A stretch of 64,000 bases of DNA from PALSA-243 sp963743705 (GTDB taxonomy: Bacteria; Acidobacteriota; Terriglobia; Bryobacterales; Bryobacteraceae). Below are positions 52,720-62,549 of this stretch, in pieces. The DNA is taken from positions 186,001 to 250,000 of the forward strand of contig CAVUQS010000020.1 in the NCBI GenBank assembly GCA_963743705.1, in the 5' to 3' direction. How positions within the stretch are numbered: position 1 is the stretch's first letter; each line of letters starts with the position of its first letter. Below the pieces are notes generated by a model. It was not told the origin of the DNA. It did no database searches and saw only the letters and a list, made by a program, of their open reading frames with translations. The position numbers were made by a program, and so were the translations under genes.

Positions 52720-53730
52720 ATGTCCAAACTCTTGATTCCCCGAGCGCCAGTCCGCGCGCTGGCGTCCGTCCTTGCTGTTGCGCTGCTCCTGCCCGCCGAC
52801 GATATCGTGAAGAAAAAGCCGTTACCCGGAGTAGCCGGGCCGGACATGACGGCGTTCTGGAACCAGCCGCAAGATATCGCCACGCGCGATTTGTACTATG
52901 GCATCGGCGGAAAAGCCCACGAGCCTCACGCGCCATTCACCTTCCTCAAAGAGGACATGAGCGGAAGCAATCCGAAATTCTCCGTGCGCGATAGCGCCGG
53001 CGTCAAATGGAAGGTCAAGCTCGGCTCCGAAGCGCGCGGGGAAACCGCGGCCGCGCGTTTCGTGTGGGCGGCCGGTTACTACGCCGACGAAGATTACGCC
53101 CTCACCGATTTCCAAGTGCAGTCGATGCCGGCGCTGCACCGCGGTCAGAAGTATGTAGGCCCTGACGGCATGATGCACAACGTGCGTCTGAAACGCGATT
53201 CGAAGGACGACAAAAAGAGCGGCGGCATTTGGAAGTGGCGGGAAAATCCATTCGTCGATACGCGCGAATGGAATGGCCTGCGCGTCGTGATGGCTCTGCT
53301 CGATAACTGGGATCTCAAAGACGTCAACAATGCCATTCGCGAAATCGACGGCAAGCAGGTCTATCTGGTCAGCGATTTGGGAGCCAGCTTCGGCGGCATC
53401 CATTCCGGCTCTCCGAAGGGCGATGCTGAGGCTTATGCAAAGTCGAGGTTCATCACCGAAGTCTCCGGCGATACGGTTAGCTTTTCAGCTCCCGGCCGGC
53501 CTCCTTTGATCCATGCTTTTTCACCGTTTGGATTCGCTAGTCGCGTCCACATGCAAGGGCTGGGCGATCGTATTCCGGTGGCCGACGCCCGCTGGATGGC
53601 CCAGCTTCTGGGACAGCTTTCCGATGAGCAGGTTCAATCCGCGTTCCGGGCGGCGGGCTACGATCCGGATTCCGTCCAATTGTTCGCGGCGACCATTCGC
53701 ACGCGGATCGCGGAACTCAGCCGGCTGTAG
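52720..53730 (+). CDS. Exported protein-kinase-like protein
   Basis: This 336-aa protein has a signal-peptide-like N-terminus (APVRALASVLAVALLLPADD) and a domain that resembles HipA/FAM20-type kinases. The pattern is a Lys in KWKVKLG (about 100), a Glu in RGETAAARF (about 108), a catalytic loop NWDLKDVNNA with Asp 198, Lys 200 and Asn 203, and a metal-binding Asp 219 in VSDLGASFG. No family is recognised with certainty. It would act in the periplasm, where kinases are rare in bacteria. ATG 52720 is preceded by ACAGGA. It is divergent from the PLD-like gene, and its 3' end overlaps the convergent ABC gene by 14 bp. Confidence 0.6.
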   Translation: MSKLLIPRAPVRALASVLAVALLLPADDIVKKKPLPGVAGPDMTAFWNQPQDIATRDLYYGIGGKAHEPHAPFTFLKEDMSGSNPKFSVRDSAGVKWKVKLGSEARGETAAARFVWAAGYYADEDYALTDFQVQSMPALHRGQKYVGPDGMMHNVRLKRDSKDDKKSGGIWKWRENPFVDTREWNGLRVVMALLDNWDLKDVNNAIREIDGKQVYLVSDLGASFGGIHSGSPKGDAEAYAKSRFITEVSGDTVSFSAPGRPPLIHAFSPFGFASRVHMQGLGDRIPVADARWMAQLLGQLSDEQVQSAFRAAGYDPDSVQLFAATIRTRIAELSRL

Positions 53731-55531
53731 GGCTGGGTTCCCGCTCTCCGAACTGGATATCGTGCAGTTCGGCGTAGAGCCCTTTGGCCGCCATCAATTC
53801 ATCGTGCGTGCCGCTTTCAACAATCGAGCCATCGCGAATAGCGAAGATCACGTCCGCGGGCTTGATAGTGGTCAGACGGTGCGCGATGACGATGGAAGTT
53901 TTGCCTTCCATCAGCCGCTTCAACGCCTCGAAGACCAGCCGCTCCGATTCCGCGTCCAGGCCGGAACTCGGTTCGTCCAGAATCAGAATCGGCGAATTGC
54001 GAATCACCGCGCGCGCGATGGCGATGCGTTGCCGTTGCCCGCCGGAAAGAGTGACGCCGCGCTCGCCCACCTTTGTGTCGTAGCCTTCGGGCATCTTGTC
54101 GATGAATTCGTTGGCATTGGCGGCTTCGGCAGCGCGCACGATCTCCTCGCGGCTTGCGTCCGGCTTGCCATAGGCGATGTTGTGCCAGATAGTGCCCTGA
54201 AACAGCACCGTATCTTGCAGGACCAGGCTGATCTGGTCGCGTAGCGATCGCTGCTGGAACTTACGCACGTCCGCGCCGTCGATTTTGACCGCGCCGGAAT
54301 TTGGATCGTAGAAACGTGGAATCAGGCTGACGATGGTCGTCTTGCCGGCGCCGGTAGGGCCGACGAACGCCGCCACCATTCCCGGGCGGATGGAAAAGCT
54401 CATGTCTTTGACGGTGGGCTGCTTGGGGTCGTAGCCGAACGTGACATGGTCGAAGTCAATAGCGCCTTTGAAGCGCGGCGCCTTGCGCGCGCCCGGCCGG
54501 TCTTTCACTTCGCCGTCGGTTGCCAGGATCTCCTGAATGCGTTCGTAGCCAACCGCGGCTTTCGAATACGCGTCCGTCATCTTCGAAAGATCCTGCATGG
54601 GCTTGTACATCTTGGTCAGATAGAGGACGAAGAGAACCAGCGAGCCCGGGTCGAGGCTGCCCTGCAAAGCCATTCGCGCTCCGAACCACAAGACCAGCGC
54701 GGTGCCGACCGCAAGAATAACCTCTACAATCGGCGAGAGCCGAGCCTTCATGTTGCGCGCGCGCATCGCGATCTCGACGTTTTCCAGGCTTTCTTCCTCC
54801 AGCCGCCGTTGTTCATAGTCCTCGCGCGCGAACGCTTTGACCACACGGATGGAAGTAAAGACTTCCTGAATCACGGAAACGATCTGGCCTTCTTTCTTAC
54901 GCACCTCACGCGAGGCCTTCTTGATATTGCGCGTGTATTTATAGACCACCACCGCCAGCGGCGGGACAATCGACAACGCGATCAACGTGAATTGCCAGTT
55001 GACGTAGAACATCAAGCCGATCATGCCCGTGAGCGTCAGCATGTCGATCAATGCGTCGAGCAGATTGGAGGCGATAAAACTCTGGATGGCGTCAATATCG
55101 GTGACCACGCGGCTGATCAGATCGCCCGTATTTTTCCGGTCGTGATACGCCAGCGAAAGGCGCTGAATATGAAAATAGAGCGTCTGGCGCAGGTCGTGGA
55201 TCACCCACTGGCTCACCCTGGTGGTCAACAACTTTTCCGCGTAGGAGCATAGCGCGCCCACGAGCGCGATGACCAAAACCGCGATCGCGGCCAACCCCAC
55301 GATCGAGAGCTTATTGCCGCCCGTGTGAGCAAAGATCAGCTTGTTGAGCCAACCCTGCGTCGCGGGTTTCGATCGCAGTACGTTGTCGAGAACAATTTTG
55401 AGCGGCCAGGGATCCAGTAGGTTGGCGATACTTTCGCCAATCGCAGCCAGCGTTCCCAGAGTGAGCGCCTTGGCGTGCGGACGCAAAATCTCACGCAGTG
55501 TGATTTTTCGCCCGCTGCTGGTGTCGCCCAC
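53717..55531 (-). CDS. MsbA-like ABC transporter (fused permease-ATPase)
   Basis: The 604-aa protein has six membrane helices at 30-310 (IVGLAAIAVLVIALVGALCS; LTLTGMIGLMFYVNWQFTLI) and a C-terminal ATPase domain with Walker A GPTGAGKTTIVSL, signature VTLSGGQRQRIAIARA and Walker B ILILDEPSSGLD. It is a homodimeric exporter of the MsbA/multidrug type, probably for lipid. The start is GTG 55531, which overlaps the previous gene's stop as TAGTG. Confidence 0.92.
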   Translation of the reverse strand: MGDTSSGRKITLREILRPHAKALTLGTLAAIGESIANLLDPWPLKIVLDNVLRSKPATQGWLNKLIFAHTGGNKLSIVGLAAIAVLVIALVGALCSYAEKLLTTRVSQWVIHDLRQTLYFHIQRLSLAYHDRKNTGDLISRVVTDIDAIQSFIASNLLDALIDMLTLTGMIGLMFYVNWQFTLIALSIVPPLAVVVYKYTRNIKKASREVRKKEGQIVSVIQEVFTSIRVVKAFAREDYEQRRLEEESLENVEIAMRARNMKARLSPIVEVILAVGTALVLWFGARMALQGSLDPGSLVLFVLYLTKMYKPMQDLSKMTDAYSKAAVGYERIQEILATDGEVKDRPGARKAPRFKGAIDFDHVTFGYDPKQPTVKDMSFSIRPGMVAAFVGPTGAGKTTIVSLIPRFYDPNSGAVKIDGADVRKFQQRSLRDQISLVLQDTVLFQGTIWHNIAYGKPDASREEIVRAAEAANANEFIDKMPEGYDTKVGERGVTLSGGQRQRIAIARAVIRNSPILILDEPSSGLDAESERLVFEALKRLMEGKTSIVIAHRLTTIKPADVIFAIRDGSIVESGTHDELMAAKGLYAELHDIQFGEREPSPTAG

Positions 55532-57000
55532 TAACTGAACGAGGTTGCAATTGGATTGCCAAGAACTGCCGCGGCCGCGCTTTCAATCGCACTATCGTTT
55601 GTCCTCTTGCCCTTGCGTTCCACCACTTCCACCAGTCCGCTCGCCAGTTTCTTGCCTACGGTGATCCGGTAGGGAACGCCGATCAGATCGGCATCCTTGA
55701 ATTTCACCCCGGGGCGTTCGTCGCGGTCATCGAGCAGCGCATCGAGCCCGCGCTCGCGGCATTGGGTGTAAATGGTGTGCGCCGCCTCACGCTGCGCCGC
55801 GTCCCCATAGTTGGCGGGCGTCACGATCACGTCGAAAGGTGCAATGGCTTGCGGCAAAATCAAGCCATCGGCATCGTGGCTCATCAGCGCGGCTGCCGTG
55901 AGGATGCGTGCGGGCGAAATGCGGCAAGCGCTCATCACGACTGCCACTTCTTGCGCTGCGGCGTTCGTCACGTGCAGGTCGGCCATCGGCCGGCCGGGGT
56001 CGAAGCTGGCCAGTTCGATGGCCTTGCGCTCTTCGAGCGCCGCGCCGCAGCGAATGCAAGGGTCGCCCGCCACCGTTTGGCGCAGGTCGTATTCGGTAGC
56101 GCTGAAATCCTCGCCTGGGGTGACATTGCGTAGGTGATAGTCGTCGCGATTGGCGCCGGCGATCATGTTGCGGCGTCCGGAAAGCGTGCGGTCCATCAGG
56201 ATCGGCATGTTCTTCACGCCCACCGGTCCGAGCGATCCGGCCCCCGCGCCGAACCATTCGAACAGCTCATCGGAACGCGCCGCGCGAAACTTCGGATCGC
56301 CAGTCGCGAGCGCAAATTTCGCTTCGCTGAGCTGGTGGTCTCCGCGCAGCATCACCAGCACCGGCGCTCCGTTAGCCACCAGCACCAGGCTCTTCATCTG
56401 CGCGCTTTCCGCCAGGCCCGTGAATTCCGCAATCTGCGCGATGGTCTTGCGGCCCGGAGTGTGAAACGGCTCGGGAACCAGATCGCCCGCGGCATCTTCG
56501 GCGGACGGTGAAGCGGCGGCTTCCGCCCATTGCATCGGCGCGGCGTATCCGCAGCCGGCGCATGCCGCGACGGAATCCGCGCCGTCTTCGCCGTAGACCA
56601 CGAGCGACCGTTCCGTGACGGCAAATGGAATTCCACATCGCTCCAGCACGCGGCGGCAAATCTCGCCCAAAGGCGCTGCCTCCAACGAAAACCGGCGAGC
56701 CTCGGTCGCATTGTGCGACATGTACCAGAGCTGCGGCAATTGCTTGTAACTGCGCACTTCGCGTGCGACGGATTCGAAGGCATCCGCATCGGGAAACAAC
56801 GTCTCCTGGCCCCCCGCTGCATTGAGCTCTTCGCGAATGACGCCCTCGATCTTGCCTAGCGATCTTTGCGCTAACGGAAGCCAGCGATCCGTCCCGCGCA
56901 GATAGCCCGCGCGCTGCAATAAACGCCGCGAAGGTGACTCATCCGCCGGGTCGGCGCGCAATGTGGGAATGAAGAGCTTGCTCCAGAGCATACGCTCCAT
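55531..57000 (-). CDS. Degenerate prolyl-tRNA synthetase-like protein
   Basis: The 489-aa protein aligns with bacterial ProRS but is about 80 aa shorter. It keeps the N-terminal ELNAAGGQETLFPDADAFES and SYKQLPQLWYM, a YbaK-like editing domain (GRKTIAQIAEFTGLAESAQM to RGDHQLSEAKF), a Cys pair in ACAGCGYAAP and in DPCIRCG, and the anticodon-binding C-terminus (LDALLDDRDERPGVKFKDAD). It lacks GPTHEE and the RDExRPRFG motif 2, and motif 3 is degraded to MSACRISPARI. Without motifs 2 and 3 it should not charge tRNA. It may be a trans-editing or regulatory paralogue, with the real ProRS elsewhere. It runs in one frame throughout, so indel errors do not explain the loss. Confidence 0.8.
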   Translation of the reverse strand: MERMLWSKLFIPTLRADPADESPSRRLLQRAGYLRGTDRWLPLAQRSLGKIEGVIREELNAAGGQETLFPDADAFESVAREVRSYKQLPQLWYMSHNATEARRFSLEAAPLGEICRRVLERCGIPFAVTERSLVVYGEDGADSVAACAGCGYAAPMQWAEAAASPSAEDAAGDLVPEPFHTPGRKTIAQIAEFTGLAESAQMKSLVLVANGAPVLVMLRGDHQLSEAKFALATGDPKFRAARSDELFEWFGAGAGSLGPVGVKNMPILMDRTLSGRRNMIAGANRDDYHLRNVTPGEDFSATEYDLRQTVAGDPCIRCGAALEERKAIELASFDPGRPMADLHVTNAAAQEVAVVMSACRISPARILTAAALMSHDADGLILPQAIAPFDVIVTPANYGDAAQREAAHTIYTQCRERGLDALLDDRDERPGVKFKDADLIGVPYRITVGKKLASGLVEVVERKGKRTNDSAIESAAAAVLGNPIATSFS

Positions 57001-57052
57001 TATTCAACGCGTTGCGGATCGCGCACAGCAGCGCGGTAAGATGAAGGTTCCC

Positions 57053-58321
57053 ATGACAGCAGCCGAAAGAATGCGGCGGCCTTTAGCCGAAGCCGACCCC
57101 GAAGTTTTCTCCCTCATCCAGCGCGAGACAGAGCGGCAACACCGCCAGCTCGAGCTGATCGCAAGCGAGAATTTCACCTCGGAAGCCGTGCTCGAAGCCA
57201 CGGGCAGCGTCTTCACCAACAAATACGCCGAAGGCTACCCCGGCAAGCGCTATTACGGCGGCTGCGACATCACGGACCTGGCCGAAAATCTGGCGCGCGA
57301 CCGCGCCAAGCGCCTCTTTGGCGCTGAATACGTCAATGTGCAGCCGCATTCCGGCTCGCAGGCGAATCAGGCCGCCTATGCCGCCGTGCTTTCGCCCGGC
57401 GACAAGATCATGGGCCTGAATCTCGCCCATGGCGGCCATTTGACGCATGGTCATCAGCTCAATTTCTCGGGCAAAACCTACCAGGTGGTCCCATACAGCG
57501 TGCGCAAGGAAGACGAGCGCATCGATTACGACGATGTCGAGCGCCTGGCGCGCGAGCACAAGCCCAAAATGATCATCGCGGGCGCGAGCGCCTATCCGCG
57601 CACCCTCGATTTCGCGCGCTTCCGCCAGATCGCCGACGCCGTAGGCGCCATTTTCCTGGTGGATATGGCGCATATTTCAGGCTTGGTCGCCGCCGGGTTG
57701 CATCCGAACCCGTGCCAATACGCCGATATCGTCACTTCCACCACGCACAAGACTCTGCGCGGCCCGCGAGCCGGCTTGATTCTCGCCAGGGAACAGTACG
57801 GCCCCGCCATCGACAAGACCGTCTTTCCGGGCCTGCAAGGTGGCCCGCTGGTGCATGTGATCGCGGCCAAGGCGGCGTGTTTCCTCGAAGCGTTGCAACC
57901 GGAATTCGTCGAATATCAGAAGCAGGTAATCGCCAACGCCCAGGCTTTGGCAAAAAGTTTGATGGATGCCGGGTTCCGCGTGGTATCGGGCGGGACAGAT
58001 ACCCACCTGTTGCTGCTCGACGTGTTTTCAAAGGGCTTGCGCGGCAAAGAAGCCGAGAAAGCTCTCGATCTGGCGCGCATCACCGTCAACAAGAACGCCA
58101 TACCGTTCGATTCCAATCCGCCGTTGAACCCCAGCGGCATACGGCTTGGTTCGCCCGCCGTCACCACGCGCGGATTCCGCGAGGCGGAAATGCGCGAGAC
58201 CGGCGAACTGATTGCGGAAGTGCTCACCAACATCACGAGCGAAGACGCCATCGCGGACGTGCGGCGCAGGGTGGAAGCGCTCGCCGAGCGTTTCCCGCTT
58301 TATCGGTGGAAGCTGGCGTAG
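57053..58321 (+). CDS. glyA: Serine hydroxymethyltransferase
   Basis: GlyA interconverts serine and glycine with tetrahydrofolate, supplying one-carbon units. The 422-aa product has the PLP-binding Lys in TSTTHKTLRGPRAG, the N-terminal QRETERQHRQLELIASENFT, and GKRYYGGCDITD. ATG 57053 (MTAAERMRRP) is chosen; ATG 57041 is an alternative. It is divergent from the ProRS-like gene, and its stop is immediately followed by the GT4 start. Confidence 0.96.
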   Translation: MTAAERMRRPLAEADPEVFSLIQRETERQHRQLELIASENFTSEAVLEATGSVFTNKYAEGYPGKRYYGGCDITDLAENLARDRAKRLFGAEYVNVQPHSGSQANQAAYAAVLSPGDKIMGLNLAHGGHLTHGHQLNFSGKTYQVVPYSVRKEDERIDYDDVERLAREHKPKMIIAGASAYPRTLDFARFRQIADAVGAIFLVDMAHISGLVAAGLHPNPCQYADIVTSTTHKTLRGPRAGLILAREQYGPAIDKTVFPGLQGGPLVHVIAAKAACFLEALQPEFVEYQKQVIANAQALAKSLMDAGFRVVSGGTDTHLLLLDVFSKGLRGKEAEKALDLARITVNKNAIPFDSNPPLNPSGIRLGSPAVTTRGFREAEMRETGELIAEVLTNITSEDAIADVRRRVEALAERFPLYRWKLA

Positions 58322-59470
58322 ATGTCCGGCCATCCGCCGCTGCACATCTCCATAGACGCGCGGCGCATCCGCGATTTCGGAATCGGCACCTACATTCGAA
58401 GCCTGGTCCACGCTTTAGGGACCATCGACTCAGTAAATCGTTACACGCTGATCGGAGCCCCCGGTGACGTGCGCACCCTCGCTGGGTTGCCCGAAAATTT
58501 TCAACCCGTCGAGTATTCGCGATCCGATACATCGCCCCTCGATCACATCGCCTTTCCGATGTTGCTCCATCACATCGGCCCGGATCTGGTGCACATTCCG
58601 CTCAATCGCGTCCCGCTGCTCATGATGCGGCCCTACGTGGTGACCGTTCACGACATGGCGAATATTTTGTTCGACGAGCGTTCTGGCATGCGCATGCAAT
58701 TACGGCGCTACCGCTTCCGGCGCGGCCTGGTCCGCGCGCGCCGCGTCATCGCCGTTTCGGACGCCACCCGGCGCGACGTGGAAAATATGATGGGCATTCC
58801 GCCGCAACGCATCAGCCGTGTCTATAACGCGCCCGACCCCGGCTTTTACGATCTATCGGGGCATAGCCACGAAGAGCATCAGCGGATCCTCGAGCGCTAC
58901 CAGATCCAACACCCATTTCTGCTGTATGCGGGCAATGTCCGGCGGCACAAAAATATCCCACGGCTGGTGGAAGCGTTCGCAGTTCTGCGCGGCCAACTCG
59001 GCGACCATCCCAAATATCGCGATCTTCGTCTCGTGATCATCGGGGACACCATCTCGCAGCATCCGGGCGTGCGTCAGGCCGTGATCAAGAGCCGCGTGGA
59101 ACAACTGGTCCGCTTCCTGGGCTTCGTTCCCTTCGATACCCTGCGCTGCTTCTATGAATCGGCGGCCGCGTTCGTTTTCCCCTCGCGGTATGAAGGCTTC
59201 GGCTTGCCGCCCCTCGAAGCCATGGCTTGCGGCACGCCGGTAGTCACGTCGAACGTGAGCTCGCTACCGGAGGTCGTCGGCGATGCCGCGGTCTTGGTCA
59301 ATCCCGAGAACGTCTTCGATATCGCACGCGGTGTTCGCGAAGCGCTGCTCAACGAGCCGCTGCGCGCGGAATTGATCCAGCGTGGACGCGCTCAAGCGGC
59401 GCGCTTCAGTTGGGAGCGCACCGCGCGCGCGGTGCTCGAGATTTACCAGGAAGCCGCCCGCGCCGGGTAA
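58322..59470 (+). CDS. Glycosyltransferase family 4
   Basis: The 382-aa protein has the GT4 (GT-B) C-terminal motif GFGLPPLEAMACGTPVVTSN with the E-x7-E type acid pair, and the middle HPFLLYAGNVRRHKNIPRLV found in mannosyl- and glucosyltransferases. It opens MSGHPPLHISIDARRIRDFG. ATG 58322 starts directly after the glyA stop. The acceptor is unknown, probably a surface polysaccharide. Confidence 0.9.
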   Translation: MSGHPPLHISIDARRIRDFGIGTYIRSLVHALGTIDSVNRYTLIGAPGDVRTLAGLPENFQPVEYSRSDTSPLDHIAFPMLLHHIGPDLVHIPLNRVPLLMMRPYVVTVHDMANILFDERSGMRMQLRRYRFRRGLVRARRVIAVSDATRRDVENMMGIPPQRISRVYNAPDPGFYDLSGHSHEEHQRILERYQIQHPFLLYAGNVRRHKNIPRLVEAFAVLRGQLGDHPKYRDLRLVIIGDTISQHPGVRQAVIKSRVEQLVRFLGFVPFDTLRCFYESAAAFVFPSRYEGFGLPPLEAMACGTPVVTSNVSSLPEVVGDAAVLVNPENVFDIARGVREALLNEPLRAELIQRGRAQAARFSWERTARAVLEIYQEAARAG

Positions 59471-59482
59471 GGCGCCGCCCGA

Positions 59483-60783
59483 TCACTGAACGATATACGT
59501 GCCCGAAGACGATCCGCCCGAACTGTACAGGCTGGAGCTCGCCGGCTTCGAGATGTTGCCGCCGCCCATGGTGAGCGTGTCCGCCACGATGGTCTGCTGC
59601 ACGGCCGTATTGCCGCCCGTGTAGGTGAGAGCGACGTGAGGCATGTAGATGACTCCGGTTATCGAAAGGTTGCCGCCGCTTATGCTGGTGGCGACGGAAT
59701 TGGCCTGCCAGATCGCCATTCCGTCCTGCGCACCGCCCGAAATGCCAACCAAGGTCAGGTTTCCGCCGTAGTAGTGGAAATGCCGGTGCTAGTGGGCGCA
59801 ATGTAGATCAAAGCGCCGCCCGCCGCTGTGCTCGCGTTGCCACCTCCCATGTTGAAATTGCCTTGCGTGATGATATATGTCCCGGAGAGAACCCACCCCG
59901 TTCCGCCGCTGATGCTCAGCGCGCAATAGGTTCCGGATGGAATCGTTTGGTTGATGCCGCCCGCATAAAGCGGATCGGGAGTGCAGGTTCCAGCAGGCGT
60001 CGGCGCTGTCGCACCGGCAAATGGGTCGCCGTGTACCGATTGTCCCGTTTTGGTGGAACCGCCGCCGCTATAAATGATGTTCCCGCCGATCTTCTGTATG
60101 TTGCCCACGATGTTGAAGTTGGACCCGCCTGTGAGGGCGATGTTGCCGCCGTTCATGTAGACTGCATCGGACTTATTGGAATCGACATAGAGACCGCAGC
60201 CGGAACCGAAGTTGCCGCCGCTCTGCTGGTAGGCCTTGTCTGCCGTCTTATCCAGCACGTAGACGCAACCGCCCGCGCTCCCCGCGAAGATCGCCGCCGT
60301 TGACTGAACCGAAACTTGCGACCATGGCTGGCCAATCACGGCAGAGAATAAAGTCGGAATGCGCTCAGTCGCGGTTGCGCTCACCCAGTAAGCGGGTGTG
60401 ATTCCATTGACCGGCGAAGCGGCCGTGCTCCCGGTTAGGGAGACGGATTGCCGGCCGGTGTTGATGAAACCATTTTGTTTGGCGTAGAGGCACCCGTTGC
60501 CGAGATTGCTGGTGGGCGTCGTGGGAGGATTCGCGGGGCACGTGAGGGTCGTGCACGACCAGTGCGCCGTGTCGCTTCCGCATGCCTGGTTCGTGGCCAG
60601 CGATGCGGCCATCGCTGCCGATAGCGCCGCCGAGGTGGCTGCGGTGCCCGCTGCCTCTCTGCGCCAGTAGGACCAGCCAACGTCGACCACCATACCAACG
60701 AGCCCCATCATGACGGTCATGGTCATGGCGGTGAAGAGGGCGGCTTGGCCCTTCTCACTGGATCGATCGAGTTTGCGTCGCAT
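59483..60783 (-). pseudogene. TadG-like protein with a frameshift
   Basis: The N-terminal part (60783 to about 59778) opens with MRRKLDRSSEKGQAALFTAM and a hydrophobic segment (VMMGLVGMVVDVGWSYWRR), the sign of TadE/TadG-like Flp-pilus proteins. It stops after PTSTGISTTTAET. The next frame continues FHYYGGNLTLVGISGGAQDG to the end at 59483 (GTYIVQ), matching the layout of the divergent paralogue. One missing T in the ATTTCC run near 59778-59780 explains the break. The restored protein is about 433 aa. AAAGGAGT lies upstream of the start. Confidence 0.75.
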
Positions 60784-60998
60784 AATACAAAAAACTACTC
60801 CTTTCGTAACTTGCGCCTAATCCGGTTCTAATAACAGTCCCGTTGGATAATTTCTCCGGTACCAAGGTGCCTAGCACTCACAGGATCAAGGAAACGTTTA
60901 CTATGTGAGTCAATTCAGGTTTCGCAGAGCATTTTCAATAACCTGAACGACGCGATGTCTGCAGGGTTAACGATCGGCATTCCACTCTTGACAGCCTT

Positions 60999-62507
60999 TT
61001 GTCCGCCTTCGGTGAACGCGATACTAACTTGGTGCCAGCAAATCTAACTCGTGCGCGGCGCGCACACCGGAACGGCGAACGGGGCCAGGCGGCGCTGTTT
61101 GCGACCATGACTCTTGGCGTCACGCTTGGTTTAACAGGCTTGGTAGTGGACGAAGGCTGGGCTTATTGGCGGCAGGAGGCGTGTCTTACGGCCGCGCAAG
61201 CCTCTGCCATGGCCGGCGCTATTTATGCCAACAACGCTAACAGTACGTGGCCGCCGTCTACTTGCACTACCTCCTCGGCGGTCTCGTGCAATCCGAACGG
61301 CACGACGTGCCCCTCAACTCTGACGCTCAACTCAACCGCGACCTCGGTGGTGCAGGCCGCCTGCCTCTACGCGCAACAGAACGGGTTCAAGGCGACCGGG
61401 ACACAGAACGTAACGGTTACCACCAACACCGGAAATTCTCCTACGGCAAGCGGCGTCACGACCGCCTATTACATCACCGTGCGAGTTGCAGAAAAGGTGC
61501 CGCTTACATTTCTCTCGGCGATGTCGGGCAGAACCAGCTCGATTGTGAGCGGGCGCGCCACGGCCGCCGTAGTGTCGTCGGCCGCGGGCGATTGCGTTTA
61601 TGTGCTAGACCCCTCCGGCAACGCCGCAGTAAACGCCAGCAATGGCGTGAACATTCAGAGCGAGTGCGGATACTGGATCAACTCGAGCTCGGGTAGCGCG
61701 TTACAAGTTGTTGGCGGCGCCTCGGTCAAAGCCATCAATTCCAGTAAAATTTATCTCGTTGGCGGTGAGACCGTCAACAACGGCGGCGTGGTATCGCCCA
61801 CGCCTACGGCCAGTTCGCCGGCCGTCGATCCATTCGCTTCGCGCAATGTGCCCCTGCAGCGAGCTGCAACGGCGAGTCACACGTACTCTTGCGATTACGG
61901 AACCGCCGGCGGCTGCGCGCACACCAGCACCGCAGCCTATCAATGCGACTACACCAACTACACCGATAGCACCTGGACTGCGAACCTGGCCATGTCTCCC
62001 GGCGTTTATTGCGGCGGCATCCAGATCGGCAACGTCCAGCAGGTGACGTTCGCGCCGGGCGTTTATATTCTGGATGGCGGCGGCATGAATCTGGGCGGCC
62101 TCGGCGGCATCAACAAGGTCATCGCTAGCGGCGGCGTCAGTTTTTTCATAACCGGCACGGCTTCCACCTACAAGGGCGTCACCATCGGCAACGGCGTGCC
62201 GTTTACGGTCGCCGCGTATACCACCGGGGCGATGCAGGGGATTGTTTTCTACCAGGACCCCAGTCTCACCCTCGCCAACAACAGCACCACCACCAGCTAC
62301 TTTAACGGCGGCACGAATCTGTTGATCGCGGGCAGCATCTATCTACCGACCACGACGATCAATTATTCCAACGGCACCAACAGCAGCACCGTAGCGACGG
62401 CGCTTGTGGTTTATGACGTCCTGTTTACCGGCGGCACCTACTTCAAGCACGACGGAACCAACATCACCGCTCTTAGCGGCACCAACAAAGTAGGCATGGT
62501 GGAATAA
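60999..62507 (+). CDS. TadG-like protein
   Basis: This 502-aa protein shares the N-terminal GERGQAALFATMTLGVTLGL hydrophobic segment and the WAYWRQEA motif with the divergent paralogue, and has a long Ser/Thr/Gly-rich exported part with a beta-helix look (GGMNLGGLGGINKVIASGGV; SSTVATALVVYDVLFTGG). TadG-like proteins anchor in the inner membrane and take part in Flp-type pilus or adhesion systems. TTG 60999 is used; GTG 61032 is an alternative. No other tad genes are in the window. Confidence 0.8.
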   Translation: MSAFGERDTNLVPANLTRARRAHRNGERGQAALFATMTLGVTLGLTGLVVDEGWAYWRQEACLTAAQASAMAGAIYANNANSTWPPSTCTTSSAVSCNPNGTTCPSTLTLNSTATSVVQAACLYAQQNGFKATGTQNVTVTTNTGNSPTASGVTTAYYITVRVAEKVPLTFLSAMSGRTSSIVSGRATAAVVSSAAGDCVYVLDPSGNAAVNASNGVNIQSECGYWINSSSGSALQVVGGASVKAINSSKIYLVGGETVNNGGVVSPTPTASSPAVDPFASRNVPLQRAATASHTYSCDYGTAGGCAHTSTAAYQCDYTNYTDSTWTANLAMSPGVYCGGIQIGNVQQVTFAPGVYILDGGGMNLGGLGGINKVIASGGVSFFITGTASTYKGVTIGNGVPFTVAAYTTGAMQGIVFYQDPSLTLANNSTTTSYFNGGTNLLIAGSIYLPTTTINYSNGTNSSTVATALVVYDVLFTGGTYFKHDGTNITALSGTNKVGMVE

Positions 62508-62549
62508 GCCATTTACTACCTGGGATCGTTTTTCGTCTAAACTGGTTCC

